A stretch of 64,000 nucleotides of DNA from Cordylochernes scorpioides. Its lineage: Eukaryota > Arthropoda > Arachnida > Pseudoscorpiones > Chernetidae. Position 1 is the first letter of the stretch; each line of letters starts with the position of its first letter. Positions 1-9,982 of the stretch are shown piece by piece. The notes beneath the pieces were generated by a model. That model did not search any database and had not been told where the DNA came from. It worked only from the letters and a program-made list of their open reading frames with translations. The stretch is from assembly GCA_030710605.1 (NCBI GenBank), contig CP092877.1, forward strand, positions 76,357,148 through 76,421,147, written 5' to 3'. The position numbers were made by a program, and so were the translations under genes.

Positions 1-376
1 TTAGCGGACGGCATGAGTGCAAGCCATTAGCAACCAATCGACGGGAAATGGTTCTGGTCGAGATGGAATGATCTAGGGTGTCTTGCACATGTTGCAGGAT
101 GGCGGTACAAGTGGCTTGTGGGGCCGCCACTGCTTGTCGAAGGATACGCCGATCCACACGTGCTGACGTCACTCTGGTTGCACCGACATTCCTATAAATT
201 GCCACATTTCCTTGTTCCAACCATCTTCTCCACAGTCGGTGCACCGTGGACGCACCAAGGTGTGTATCAGCTGCGATTTGACGTATGGACCAACCTGCCC
301 TTTTCAGTCCGATCACCATGCCCCTCGTAAAAGCGTCTGTCTGCATGAACTGCCTCCGTTTACAATGACCTGGCAT
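1..376 (-). CDS. Tc1-like transposase, N-terminal half (runs off window)
   Basis: Read on the minus strand from ATG at 376-374, about 125 codons stay open to the window edge. The product starts MPGHCKRRQFMQTDAF and continues with a helix-turn-helix of the Tc1 type: RGMVIGLKRAGWSIRQIA, then a second helix with STVHRLWRRW. This DNA-binding half recognises the element's inverted repeats; the DDE catalytic half lies beyond position 1. No stop or frameshift is seen in the visible part, so this copy is better preserved than the transposase remnants near 38 and 48 kb. The 5' side ends in a terminal repeat and a TA dinucleotide at 620-621. The family call is firm; whether the full element is intact cannot be seen. 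Confidence 0.8.
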   Translation of the reverse strand, partial: MPGHCKRRQFMQTDAFTRGMVIGLKRAGWSIRQIAADTHLGASTVHRLWRRWLEQGNVAIYRNVGATRVTSARVDRRILRQAVAAPQATCTAILQHVQDTLDHSISTRTISRRLVANGLHSCRPL

Positions 377-619
377 TCTCTGTTATTACACGTGTCTTTT
401 GACACAAGAAAAAAATGTCTACAATGATTTTCCTTGAAGAAACAACGACACGAATACTGTCCTTTCTGCAAGTTCCTTTCCTTATATCTTACTCAATGTG
501 CGCACGAGAGCTGCGCATTTTACATCATTTGCATAACTCTGTTAGGCGCGTCTACCCTGAAATTTGCATAATTTTCTGGCCACTATTTCTTGGTGTTCCA
601 TTTTCAATGTCACGCAGTG
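1..619 (-). mobile_element. Tc1/mariner-type DNA transposon, partial
   Basis: The segment carrying the N-terminal transposase ends on its 5' side at about 619. The outermost bases read CACTGCGTGACATTG on the minus strand and are followed by TA at 620-621, the target duplicated by Tc1/mariner elements. The other terminal repeat is outside the window, so the boundary is inferred from one end only. Confidence 0.6.
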
Positions 620-1189
620 TATATTGGAAAATAAATTTAAATAAATAGGGATTATGACTGTTGAATGTTCTAAACTTTATGCGAAGCGAGGTTTATGTGG
701 GTTTTTATTTTCAAAATTCCGTGCGGAATCTATGAATTTGGAATTAATTGGAAATAATTGGAATCAATTTTGATTATCAGAGTCCCTAAGGTTGCCACTC
801 TTAAAATTTCATATATTTATATTAATACTTTTTTCCAAATTCTTCGCATAAATAGAAGAGCATTTTATTCGTGATCGAACGTTGTGGCCCACTGTACGTA
901 TTACATCCCAAACACGATGCGACGCCAACCATCTCTGTTTTGAGCTTGATGTACTATCTCGGCGGCCGTCAAGCAAGTGGGTTCCTTTAAAAACGCTTAA
1001 AACTACTCATAAATTCTTGAACAATTCATTGGAAATCCAAATTAGCCTGCAGTCAATTATGGTTTATCTAAAAATGGTGCAACTTTTATCAAATGGTTTG
1101 TACTTTACTTATTTGAAGAATGTATCTTGTTTTTGCATACAAATCATGAGTTTCCTGATAATATCGACATTCAAGATCTGACATGATTA

Positions 1190-1455
1190 CACCTATCCCC
1201 CGATTTACACGGTAGATAAGTTCCTGAGAAAAACGTGTAAATCAAGGGATAGGTGTATATTAAACTGTCAAATCTGAATAGGTGTTCGCCCCCTCATGAA
1301 TCAGAGCCTCCCAATATTATTTTCAACATAGGTAGTATAGAGAAGAATATCGCATTTTAGTATAGTGCGATAAAAACAAAAAAAAAACTTATTTGGAAAA
1401 CCGTGTAAAAGCGAAAACGTGTAAAAAAAGTACCGTGTAAATCGGGTGATGGGTG
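1190..1455. mobile_element. MITE with Tc1/mariner-type ends, TA target duplication
   Basis: The 266-bp segment starts CACCTATCCCCCGATTTACA and ends with the inverted form of CACCCATCACCCGATTTACA. It is flanked by TA at 1188-1189 and 1456-1457. The paralogous site in the B flank has a single TA at 6845-6846 and no insert, which is a natural empty site. An internal partial copy of the terminal repeat lies at about 1232-1256. No coding capacity is seen. Confidence 0.85.
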
Positions 1456-1467
1456 TACTTCGGAGTT

Positions 1468-1765
1468 TTTCTATTAAATTCACTTAGACTTCTCGAGGAT
1501 ACTGAATACAAGAAGATTAATCAAACATATATTTATTGATTTACAAGAGAGAGAACAAAATAAAATATAAACATATAATACATGAGCGAAAACCACAATC
1601 GTGGACAAGGTCATGACCACAAGCATGGACATGACCATAAGCACGACAACAAACACGTTCATACATCCCTCGGTAAACAAAAGAAAACTTATCTTCTAAC
1701 AATTAGTGCCTATTTACTTGTGTGATCTTACACAGATCTTACTCTGTGAGATCATTTAAAATATA
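1468..1765 (-). repeat. Decayed copia-type solo LTR (A flank), interrupted
   Basis: On the minus strand this matches the LTR of the copia element at 12672-17442. Shared pieces are ATTTATTGATTTACAAGAGA and GTGCCTATTTACTTGTG (GCGCCTATTTACCTGTG in the copia LTR). The same remnant is at about 6860-7063 in the B flank, so it predates the A/B duplication. In A it is split by an insert that contains a His-rich gene fragment. Confidence 0.65.
1582..1725 (+). pseudogene. Fragment of His-rich gene family inside an LTR remnant
   Basis: A 48-codon open frame starts MSENHNRGQGHDHKHGHDHK and goes on HDNKHVHT. The first 27 or so residues match the middle of the His-rich domain of genes A-F (the ENHNHGHSHGHKHGHDHKHD stretch); the remainder is LTR-derived and leads to TGA at 1723-1725. 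The homologous LTR remnant in the B flank lacks this piece, so it inserted into the A copy after duplication. No signal peptide or Gly-rich segment accompanies it. It is most likely a gene fragment; expression cannot be judged. Confidence 0.75.
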
Positions 1766-2339
1766 GAATAGGTGTTTGAGATAACAATTACTGTTTACAT
1801 GAAAGAGGTAACTTCCATCACATAACTAGAAATTTCTAGCAATTTACATAGCTTCGTATAAGCATCTGTCTATACACTCTGGGGGAAGTTTCCCATTAGT
1901 TATTTTGAAAATTGATTATTATTCATAAAATATAAATATAAGACCTCTAATATAGATGTTTTTGATTAATAATTGGATTTTTAACGCTTGATATATTTAT
2001 AAATAGAAAACAAAATAGAGTTTTTCAATATATGCCTAATAAAATGAAGAAAAATGCTTTTATTTCAAATATTTTATTGAAAATATTATTTGAATTTGAA
2101 GAAATATTTTATTAAATATATCAAAAAAATTATGTTAAACAAAAATATGTTAATTGTGTCTTATAAGAGAGAGAGAAAAAAAAAAGAGATTCATTAAATT
2201 TGAAAACTATATATAATTAATTGCCTGAAAAAAAAAGAGAGGCCGTTTTGTTTAGTGGAAAATATTGTGAAGTTCTTACCAGGAATGTAGAGTAGATTTA
2301 GATGTAATTGGAAGAAATAGACTGTTATTTTGACCGGCA

Positions 2340-2600
2340 TTTAAACGAGTTTGTGTCTGGTTTTGATATGTAGGACATTTGGCGTTCCGGCGACTGCCTT
2401 ATCGGGTTTATCAGCGTAAAGGGTAGGTAAATAGGAGGTTAGGGGAGTTGTGGGAGTCACTCGAGCTCTGGACTCCATGGGATGTCAGGTGGGTATCTCT
2501 CTGGGTGTAACGGTTCTGTGGGTCGATATATAGGAGGCTAGGAGAGTTGTGGAAGCCACTCGAGCTCTGGACACCTAGAGGGACTCCTGGAGCCCTGTTA
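2340..2600 (+). promoter_or_regulatory. Gene A promoter: proximal block plus two core-promoter/exon-1 units
   Basis: A conserved proximal block (ATATGTAGGACATTTGGCGT, then GCCTTATCGGG with a GATA-type TTATC) leads into unit 1: a weak TATA (TAAATAGG, T at 2428), an initiator TCACT with A at 2459 (31 bp on), then ATG at 2477 and a donor at 2489. Unit 2 has TATATAGG at 2527, exactly 99 bp later, but its ATG is destroyed (CACCTAGAG), so only unit 1 supplies a start codon. This is the shortest and most degraded of the six arrays. Promoter function is inferred from motif spacing. Confidence 0.65.
2477..2488 (+). CDS. Gene A exon 1 (M-G-C-Q)
   Basis: ATGGGATGTCAG is followed by donor GTGGGT. It joins in phase 0 to the acceptor at 2746-2747, giving MGCQ-VRLACGLFLVALTI, a plausible signal peptide. 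The intron would be 259 bp. Confidence 0.6.
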
Positions 2601-2747
2601 TGCGTATAGACATAGTTAGGAAAATATCTCAATATACAGGTGTTAAAACATCTATAAAAATATATAATAGAGTTTTATTTATAAATGGAAATATTTATTA
2701 AATATTCAAATAAATATATATTATTTCAAAAATTTTGTATTTTGCAG

Positions 2748-3680
2748 GTGCGGTTGGCTTGTGGGCTCTTCCTCGTGGCCCTTACCATCTCAGGCCTGGA
2801 AGCCAAGGCCCATGAACCGACGAAGAAGACAGAAGAAATTATAGCAGACAAGAAGGACTTGAAAGCTGAGGCTTCTCACCATTATGACTCCAAGCTCGGA
2901 GGTGATGACTATGGCGGCCATGGAGGTGGCTATGGAGGTGGCCATGATGGTGGCTATGGAGGCGGATTTGGGGGCGATGGAGGCCATGGGGCCGGAGGCT
3001 ACGGAGGAGGACACGGAGGCTACGGTGGTGGAGGCTACGGCGGAGGACATGTAGGCGATGGAGGCCATGAGGCCGGAGGGTACGACGGAGGACACGGAGG
3101 CTATGGTGGTGGAGGCAGCGGCATGAACGACCATTCCCACAACCATGACCACAAGCACGGGCACAATCACGGCCATGAACACAAACACGGACATACCCAT
3201 GGACACAACCATGGTCATAGTCACAGTCACAACGAGAATCACAATCATGGACATAGTCACGGCCACAAACATGGACATGATCATAAGCACGATAGCAAGC
3301 ATGTTCATAACCACGAGCATCATCACACTCATAATCATTATCACAAACATCATCACGGCCACGATCACAAAGAGAATCACAAACATGGACATGATCACAA
3401 AGAGAATCACAAGCACGACCACAAGCATGGTCACAAACATGGACATGACCACGGACACAAACATGGTCACGAACATGGACATTCCCACAGCCATTCTGGA
3501 GGTGGTGGTGGTGGAGGTTATGGTGGTGGACATGTAAGTTATGGAGGCGGTGGTCATGGAGGCTATGGTGGAGTTGGACATGATGGCTACGCTGGAGGTG
3601 GCCATGGAGGCTACGGTGGAGGTGGTCATGGAGGCTATGGTGGAGGCGGACATGGAGGCTACGGTGGAGGTGGCAATTGA
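2748..3680 (+). CDS. Gene A main exon: secreted Gly/His-rich protein, 3' end frameshifted
   Basis: The exon begins after TTTTGCAG at 2747. In order it encodes the signal-peptide core (VRLACGLFLVALTISGLEAK), a short charged linker ending SHHYDSK, a GGYGGGH repeat region, about 120 residues of HGH/HDHK repeats with two KENHKHGHDH units, and a second Gly-rich tail. The dense histidines suggest metal binding at the surface or outside the cell, but no family with a known function is recognised. Near the end, one extra base relative to the repeat pattern (GGCAATTGAAGG against GGCCATGGAGG) creates TGA at 3678-3680. The ancestral frame would run to TAA at 3736-3738, so about 19 residues are lost. AATAAA is at 3790-3795. 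It groups with gene B (NHEHHHTHNHYH block). Confidence 0.85.
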   Translation: MRLACGLFLVALTISGLEAKAHEPTKKTEEIIADKKDLKAEASHHYDSKLGGDDYGGHGGGYGGGHDGGYGGGFGGDGGHGAGGYGGGHGGYGGGGYGGGHVGDGGHEAGGYDGGHGGYGGGGSGMNDHSHNHDHKHGHNHGHEHKHGHTHGHNHGHSHSHNENHNHGHSHGHKHGHDHKHDSKHVHNHEHHHTHNHYHKHHHGHDHKENHKHGHDHKENHKHDHKHGHKHGHDHGHKHGHEHGHSHSHSGGGGGGGYGGGHVSYGGGGHGGYGGVGHDGYAGGGHGGYGGGGHGGYGGGGHGGYGGGGN

Positions 3681-3907
3681 AGGCTACGGTGGAGGTGGCC
3701 ATGGAGGCTACGGTGGAGTTGGACATGGAGGATACTAAAGAAACTACCACCATTACCAAGCCTTTACTTTCAGAGGCCTTCGAATATTCAATAAATTTGA
3801 AGAATTTGTTATACAAAACTATGTTGTGTATTTTCATTCACACTATACAAATAGAAATACTCCTTCGTAAGAAAGAGAGAACAATGTTTCTATTCAACAT
3901 CAAATAA

Positions 3908-4540
3908 CATGAAATTAACATCTTTATATCTTGTAACCAACATATATTTCATAATTATTGGTAGGGAATTAAAAGAGAAAAGCTCTCTATCATTGGAATG
4001 TATATGATTCAAATGAATATTGAAACATATTTACCCTAATCAAGCTACAATTGGATTTTATATATATCAATAAATTATTCAACTAATTTTTTTATTCTCT
4101 ATAATAAAGGTCAACAGTAAAACAGCACATGAAACTTTGTCATCTAAAATGCGACAACATATATAAAATTGAAATTGACGAAATAATCCGAAAACCAATT
4201 TGAAGGAACATGTTACAAAGAAAATACATGTAGATTCCTTTTAAAATATGGTCTCTCATACCTTATGTGTTCTACAGTATTTATATTCGACAAAATATTT
4301 CTTTTTTAAGATTCATCTCTTTTAACCTGGTCCTGGTCTCCAGTAACGTATACTTCTCAATCTTTTTCTTTATCTCTTTATAGTTCTCTTCAACAGTCCT
4401 TAATTACAATTCTTACGAGCATTCCTTTTCAATTTATTTCAACTTACAGAATCTTCTTCACTTATTGTTCATTTAATTCTTCTAAGGAGTATCATCAGAG
4501 AAGCCCATTCATCTATAAAATACTTCAACTGTGGATGTAA
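3908..4540. other. AT-rich spacer, no gene seen
   Basis: Downstream of gene A. No convincing coding frame, RNA gene or mobile-element end was found. Confidence 0.5.
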
Positions 4541-4552
4541 ATTGACAGGGAA

Positions 4553-4690
4553 TTGGCAGCAATCCCTCAGGACACCATCCTCTTTGAGTCAGTTCCAAGA
4601 TCTGTTGACATAGCCGCCCGCGTTGGTCCTACAACATATGGAGTGGATGACGATGTCGCTCAGTGTATAGGTGTATTCTGTTCTAATAAA
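4553..4690 (+). pseudogene. Tc1-like transposase, C-terminal fragment
   Basis: The plus strand encodes ELAAIPQDTILFESVPRS followed by IAARVGPTTY. This matches the end of Tc1-type transposases, where an IPQ..I motif precedes a SVPRR..I.ARGG.T.Y tail. Only the last 45 or so residues remain, with no terminal repeats nearby. It is a dead remnant; a captured exon is an unlikely alternative. Confidence 0.55.
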
Positions 4691-4794
4691 TATGATTTAA
4701 TGTTCAATACTGGTGTTCTTTTATTAAGATTTTCACAACCTTCTGCTAAAAATATTATTCATACCATTTAATCTATGCTTCTCTTGGTAGATGA

Positions 4795-6270
4795 ATACCA
4801 TCTTCCTATAATATTAATTTGTATTCGAGTGTGGGAATAGAACTTGTGCCATTTCTTCATTTTAAATACCCTTTTCCAAATCCGACCGATTCCATAAATT
4901 CTTTCGTAAGTTTTTATTAGATGCCGTGTGAACATATGTACTGATGAGAACCATATCCTGAAACATGGTATACAGGTTTAGCTTTTTATTTATTTGCTGA
5001 AACAGTCATTGAGGCTCTGTGTTAATCACTACATTTAAGATTTTAATGAGGTGATAAAAATGCATTTTTAATATATATTTAAAAGAAAGAGTTTCCTCCC
5101 TTGTTACATGAATAGCATTCTCCAACAACCCTTTACGTTATATATACTAGAACTATATAATAAATCATTAGAAACATTTAGAAAGTGGGATGTAGATTAT
5201 ATACATTTTACATAAATACAATGTGACCTATAAGTCTCGAACTCTGTTATTATTTTTATTAAATATTGAAAGGCGAATAAAAAGGATAATAGAATTTGAT
5301 AATTTCAATTTTTTCTTCAATATCAAGAGATTACACTTTCTGAATTAAACATGGATAGAACCTGAATGTAAAAAATTAAAAATGGATGGAACCCCATATT
5401 TGTTAATTAAACAAATATTATATATATAATTTATTAGTTTAAAACTATAAAAATAATAACGGAACTAAAGGTTCACACTGTATAATATAAAAATTAAAAA
5501 TTCCTATATTACCTTAACTTGCTTGAAAACAATAAAGTACTACTAGTCAGTCTCATTGATCTAGCCATGTCAACGCACCATATTCTAAAGCCTTAGCCTC
5601 CTTGTCACCAATAACCTCTGAAATTTTTATTCACTTCTCCATTTATATTACTACATATATAGAGATGTATATTTTTCCGGGAGCATATTTATTAAAAGAT
5701 AAATGTCAAATCACCCGTTAAAATGTACGTTAAATCTAGATGCTATGTAATGACAGTTGCTGAAAACTATCGGCCTTCTGTCAGTGAAAAATTCACAACA
5801 CAGATTTGAAAAACTGAGAAACGTCCACCTGGAGTCCATGGTTTCGGGCTAATGGCCCTTCTCAGTCCAGAGCAGACTTTATTTCATGATATCCATATAA
5901 AGTAATGGAATATTCACAATCTTCGAAAGAGGTGTTTGGCTGGAAAAGTGGCTAGATAATATCTATGGCCAATATATATATGGACATTTTGCCGGAATAA
6001 TATTGATCTAAAAAAATGAAGTTCATATCTCCTCTCAAAATAGACGTCAAAACTAGACGTCATTAATGTATTTTGGGCCATAGATTGTAAATTTGAAGTA
6101 TCATTGTTGGTAAGCCTATTAAAAAATATGTCTCTTAATAACAATTTAATTACAATCGGTCAGTATATTCATTGTTGAGAATTCTTTTGAAATTTAGTCT
6201 AAGAAATGTTAATAAAATTGAACCATTTTTAGGTAAATATATCGCAATATTCAGATATATTTGAATATAA
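4795..6270. other. AT-rich spacer with one small repeat-like patch
   Basis: No supported gene. At about 5830-5875 a GC-richer patch (GGGCTAATGGCCCTTCTCAG) resembles the short motif-rich ends of Penelope-like elements, but it is too short to assign. Confidence 0.4.
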
Positions 6271-6274
6271 ATTC

Positions 6275-7690
6275 AAATAGATAGGGATTATGAGTGTTGA
6301 AGGTTTTAAATTTTATGCGAAGCGAGGTTTAAGTGGGTTTTTATTTTCAAATGTTCGTACGGAATCTATGAAATTGGTTATTTTATTGTGGGATTTCTTT
6401 GATTTGAAATGAATTTTGAATATCAGAGTGCCTAAAGTGTTTCCATTCTTAAAAGTTCATACACTTATATCAATAATTTTTCCAAAATTCTTCGCAAACA
6501 CCATAAAGGCATAAATATAAGATCATTTTATTCGCGATCGAACGCTGTGGCCCACTATACGTATTACATCCCAAACAAGACGCCAGCCATCTCTGTCTTG
6601 AGCTCGATATACCATCTCAGCGACCGCCAAGCCAGTGAGTTCCTTTAAAACGTATAAAACTACTCATAAATTCTTGAACCATTCATTAGACATCCTAATT
6701 AGCCTGCAGTCAATTATTGTTTATCTAAAAATGGTGAAACCGTTCTCAGATGATTCGTACTTTACATATTTGAAGAATGTATCTTGTTTTTAACATAAAA
6801 CCATGTAGATCCTGATAATATCGACATTCAAGATCTGACATAATTACTTCGAAGTTTTTCCGTTGATTTTACTTAGACTTTTTACGGATACTGATTCCAA
6901 GAATATTAATCAAACATATCTTTATTTATTTACAAGAGAGAGTGAAAAAAAAATAGAACCTTATAACATAGTAAAAAAAAGGAAACTTATATTTAAACAG
7001 TTAGCGCCTATTTACTTGTGATCTTACACAGATCTTACTCTATGGGATCAATTAAAATATAGAATAGGTGTTTTAGATAACAATTACTGTTTACACACAC
7101 ACACACATGAAAGATGGTAACTTCCACCATATAACTAGAAATTCTTAACAATTTACATAGCTTCTTATAAGCATCTGTCTATACACTCTGGGGAAAGTTT
7201 CCCATTAGTTATTTTGAAAATTGATTATTATTGATAAAATATAAAGAAAACAGCCTATAATATAGATGTTTCGATTAATAATTGTATTTTTAACAATTGA
7301 TATATTTTTAAATAGAAAACAAAATAGAGTTTTTCAATATTTGCCTAATGAAATGAAGAAAAATGCTTTTATTTCAAATTTTTATAGAAATATTATTTAA
7401 ACTTCATCAATATTTTTTTTAATATACCAAAATATTTTAAATTAAATTATTAATATGTTGTGTATGTATTATATGAGAGATAAAAGAAAGAGATTCATCA
7501 AATTTAAACTATATATGATTGCTTTAGAAAGAGAGGCCGTTTTGTTTAGTGGAAAATATTGTGGAGTTCTTACCAGGAATGTAGAGTAGATTTAGATGTA
7601 ATTGGAAGAAATAGACTGTTATTTTGACCGGCATTCAAAGTAGTTTGTGTCTGGGTTTGATATGTAGGACATTTGGCGTTTCTGCGGCCG
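6275..7690 (+). repeat. 5' flank of gene B, paralogous to A flank
   Basis: Matches 640-2400 without the MITE (single TA at 6845-6846) and without the His fragment. It contains the same minus-strand copia-type LTR remnant at about 6860-7063 and a short (AC)n tract at about 7095. This copy is the reference for dating the insertions in A. Confidence 0.8.
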
Positions 7691-8640
7691 CCTTATCGGG
7701 TCTATCTGCGTAATGGGTAGGTATATAGGAGGGTAGGGGAGTTGTGGGAGTCACTCGAGCTCTGTACACCATGGGATGTCAGGTGGGTACCTCTGTGGAT
7801 GTATCGGTTCTGTGGGTCGGTATATAGGAGGGTGGGGGAGTTGTGGGAGTCACTCGAGCTCTGTAAACCATGGGATGTCAGGTGGGTACCTCTGTGGGTG
7901 TATCGGTTCTGTGGGTCGGTATATAGGAGGGTAGGGGAGTTGTGGGAGTCACTCGAGCTCTGGACACCATGAGATGTCAGGTGGGTACCTCTGTGGGTGT
8001 ATCGGTTCTGTGGGTCGGTATATAGGAAGGCAGAGGAGTTGTGAGAGTCACTAGAGCTCTGGACATTATGGGATGTCAGGTGGGTACCCTTGTGGGTGTA
8101 TCGGTTCTGTGGGTCGGTATATAGGAGGGTAGGGGAGTTTTGAGAGTCACTCGAGCTCTGGACACCATGGGATGTAAGGTGGGTACCTCTGTGGGTGTAT
8201 CGGTTCTGTGGGTCGGTATATAGGAGGGTAGGGGAGTTGTGAGAGTCACTAGAGCTCTGGACATTATGGGATGTCAGGTGAGTACCCTTGTGGGTGTATC
8301 GGTTCTGTGGGTCGGTATATAGGAGGGTAGGGTTGTTGTGGGAGTCACTCGAGCTCTGGACACCATGGGATGTCAGGTGGGTACCTCTGTGGGTGTATCG
8401 TTTCTGTGGGTCGGTATATAGGAGGGTAGGGGAGTTGTGGGAGTCACTCGAGCTCTGGACACCATGGGAAGTCAGGTGGATACCTCTGTGGGTGTATCGG
8501 TTCTGTGGGTCGGTATATAGGAGGGTAGGGAGTTGTGGGAGTCACACGAGCTCTGAGCACCATAGGATGTCAGGTGGGTACCTCTGTGGTCGGTATATAT
8601 GAGGGTAGGAGAGTTGTGGTAGTCATTCGAATATTATCTT
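7630..8640 (+). promoter_or_regulatory. Gene B promoter: ten-unit tandem core-promoter/exon-1 array
   Basis: A proximal block (ATATGTAGGACATTTGGCGT, GCCTTATCGGG) leads into TATATAGG boxes whose first T lies at 7722, 7821, 7920, 8019, 8118, 8217, 8316, 8415, 8514 and 8594. The period is 99 bp except for the last, which is 80. In each full unit the A of the TCACT initiator is 31 bp from the TATA T (7753 in unit 1), then about 18 nt of leader, an ATG usually in CACCATGG context, and CAG/GTGGGT or CAG/GTGAGT. First-exon variants are MGCQ, MRCQ, MGCK and MGSQ; unit 9 has ATA for ATG. This is the longest array of the six. Because 99 is a multiple of three, open frames of a 33-residue repeat run through it; I treat these as a by-product. 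Confidence 0.7.
8464..8475 (+). CDS. Gene B exon 1, most proximal intact copy (M-G-S-Q)
   Basis: ATGGGAAGTCAG is followed by GTGGAT. Upstream units offer MGCQ (7771-7782, donor GTGGGT) and others with the consensus donor GTGAGT (about 8277). Which copy is used cannot be told from sequence; all join in frame to 9983. Confidence 0.45.
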
Positions 8641-8739
8641 AAATAATATAGTATATACTCAACACTCGCTCGCATTTACCACATTATATTCTATATAAAT
8701 ATATGTGATATATTGTATGTGTACTGTGCAAGAACTTTC

Positions 8740-9480
8740 AAAGCCTTTTTTTGTCAAATAAATTCCTATAAGTTTCTGAGAAATAAAGAGAATAAGTTTT
8801 TTTTTAAACATGGAAACTTTCTCCTTGGATTATAAATACTATAGAATAAAGCGTTAGGAGAAAATAATTTTTTAAAATTCCAATGTAACCAGAAATGAAG
8901 AGGATAGAAGAAGTGTAGGAAAAGTGGGTTGAAAGTTGTTGATGTGTGGTTGGAGAGGAAAGATTTCTGTCGCTCGGGGTCGTGTACTGACGTTGTCAAA
9001 TACGAAATGGATACTTGACTCTCTCTCTTTCTCGCTTCAAGATTGTGATGTTCTTCCTTTTAAACTCCTGCTTCTATGGTCGTTCCCTTCTACTCCTAGA
9101 TCGCTCAAATCAACATATTATCGCAAAATCTCAAAATATGAATAATATTGATATTTACTATATATTGGCACATCATTTGAAATGATTTAATTTGTTTATC
9201 ATACTTCTTCTAAATAAGAGATGGTGATATATAAATTTTTATATTTTATTTCTAATAAACTTCAGTGAATTGTGATATTTATCAACTAATATAATAAAAT
9301 TAACGTAATATATATTCCACCTATATATCAAATTTGCATGTTTTTGTAATATATATATGTGTTGAAACCAAAATAAGAGACACGACATCCATTCATTTTG
9401 AATTGTTTCAATGGTTAATTAAAGGGTGAAGTGCGTCTTTTGTAAATTTAAATATTATCCTACCGGTACCTTATGTTATA
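8740..9480. other. Intron of gene B, AT-rich
   Basis: Between the promoter array and the gene B main exon. No coding signal is supported; the downstream part holds a separate hairpin-ended repeat. Confidence 0.5.
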
Positions 9481-9485
9481 TATAT

Positions 9486-9850
9486 ATACTAAACGGGTGA
9501 CCCGGGCTTCGCCCCGGGATTGACCCGTGTGCATATCTACCCGAGTGATATATATTTTGATAAGATTTTTTTAAAAATAATTGTTCGTTATTAGCATTAT
9601 CTATTTGTTTGCATCAGCATAATTTAATCTAATCTTCGATAGAGGGCGCTGTTCGTGAGCTAAGTAGAATAATTTGAATATTTAGTTTTATTAATTAATT
9701 TATATATTTTTTAAAATAGCCTATCGTCTTCCCCGTATTTTTTTTACCTATGTATGGAAATTTTGGTTTGAATTAGTGAACTACTGCGAATTTGTATACC
9801 GGACATACAAACAAACAAACATACAAACATTCATTTTTATATATATAGAT
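9486..9850 (-). mobile_element. Non-autonomous element with GC hairpin end (Helitron-like) in gene B intron
   Basis: A GC-rich hairpin (CCCGGGCTTCGCCCCGGG, 9501-9518) lies next to an AT-rich end. On the minus strand it reads as a hairpin followed about 10 bases later by TTTAG/T, close to the Helitron 3' rule (hairpin then CTRR). The other side has ACAAACAAACAAACATACAA and a TTTTTATATATATAG border. No protein is encoded. The terminal base deviates from CTAG, so assignment is tentative. Confidence 0.4.
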
Positions 9851-9982
9851 ATACATATATAGGTATATTATCTCAATATTCATGTGTCGAAATATATATA
9901 AAATTTCAATCGGCTTTATGAAAGAATTTTTATAATATACTTTAATGAAATCAGGAGTTGATTTTTTTTTTTCATTTTGCAG

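Larger units (their letters stand above)
640..2600 (+). repeat. 5' flank of gene A, paralogous to 6275-7830
   Basis: Long stretches match the 5' flank of gene B. Shared landmarks are TATGCGAAGCGAGGTTTA (about 678 and 6315), ACGTATTACATCCCAAACA (about 896 and 6559), a minus-strand copia-type LTR remnant, and the conserved proximal promoter block. A and B therefore arose by duplication of a unit of at least about 2 kb upstream plus the gene. Differences between the copies expose later insertions: the MITE at 1190-1455 and a His-gene fragment at 1582-1661 are in A only. Confidence 0.8.

Noticed and set aside
2685-2747. In-frame ATG at 2685 as the start of gene A, and at 40726 for gene D
   Set aside because: Both lie in the intron's acceptor region, are absent from the other paralogs, and would put a polar segment ahead of the signal core.
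2790-3837. Long minus-strand and alternate-frame ORFs over each Gly/His gene (Met/Val/Thr-rich or Cys/His-rich)
   Set aside because: Mirror images of the repetitive coding strand; no independent signals and amino-acid content is dictated by the repeats.
7742-8602. Open frames encoding a 33-residue repeat (WESLELWTPWDVRW type) across the 99-bp array, and similar frames in arrays of C-F
   Set aside because: They exist because 99 is divisible by three; frames are open on both strands, stops differ between arrays, and the promoter/exon layout explains the repeat better.
7690-8640. CRISPR array
   Set aside because: Units are contiguous with no unique spacers, and the genome is eukaryotic.
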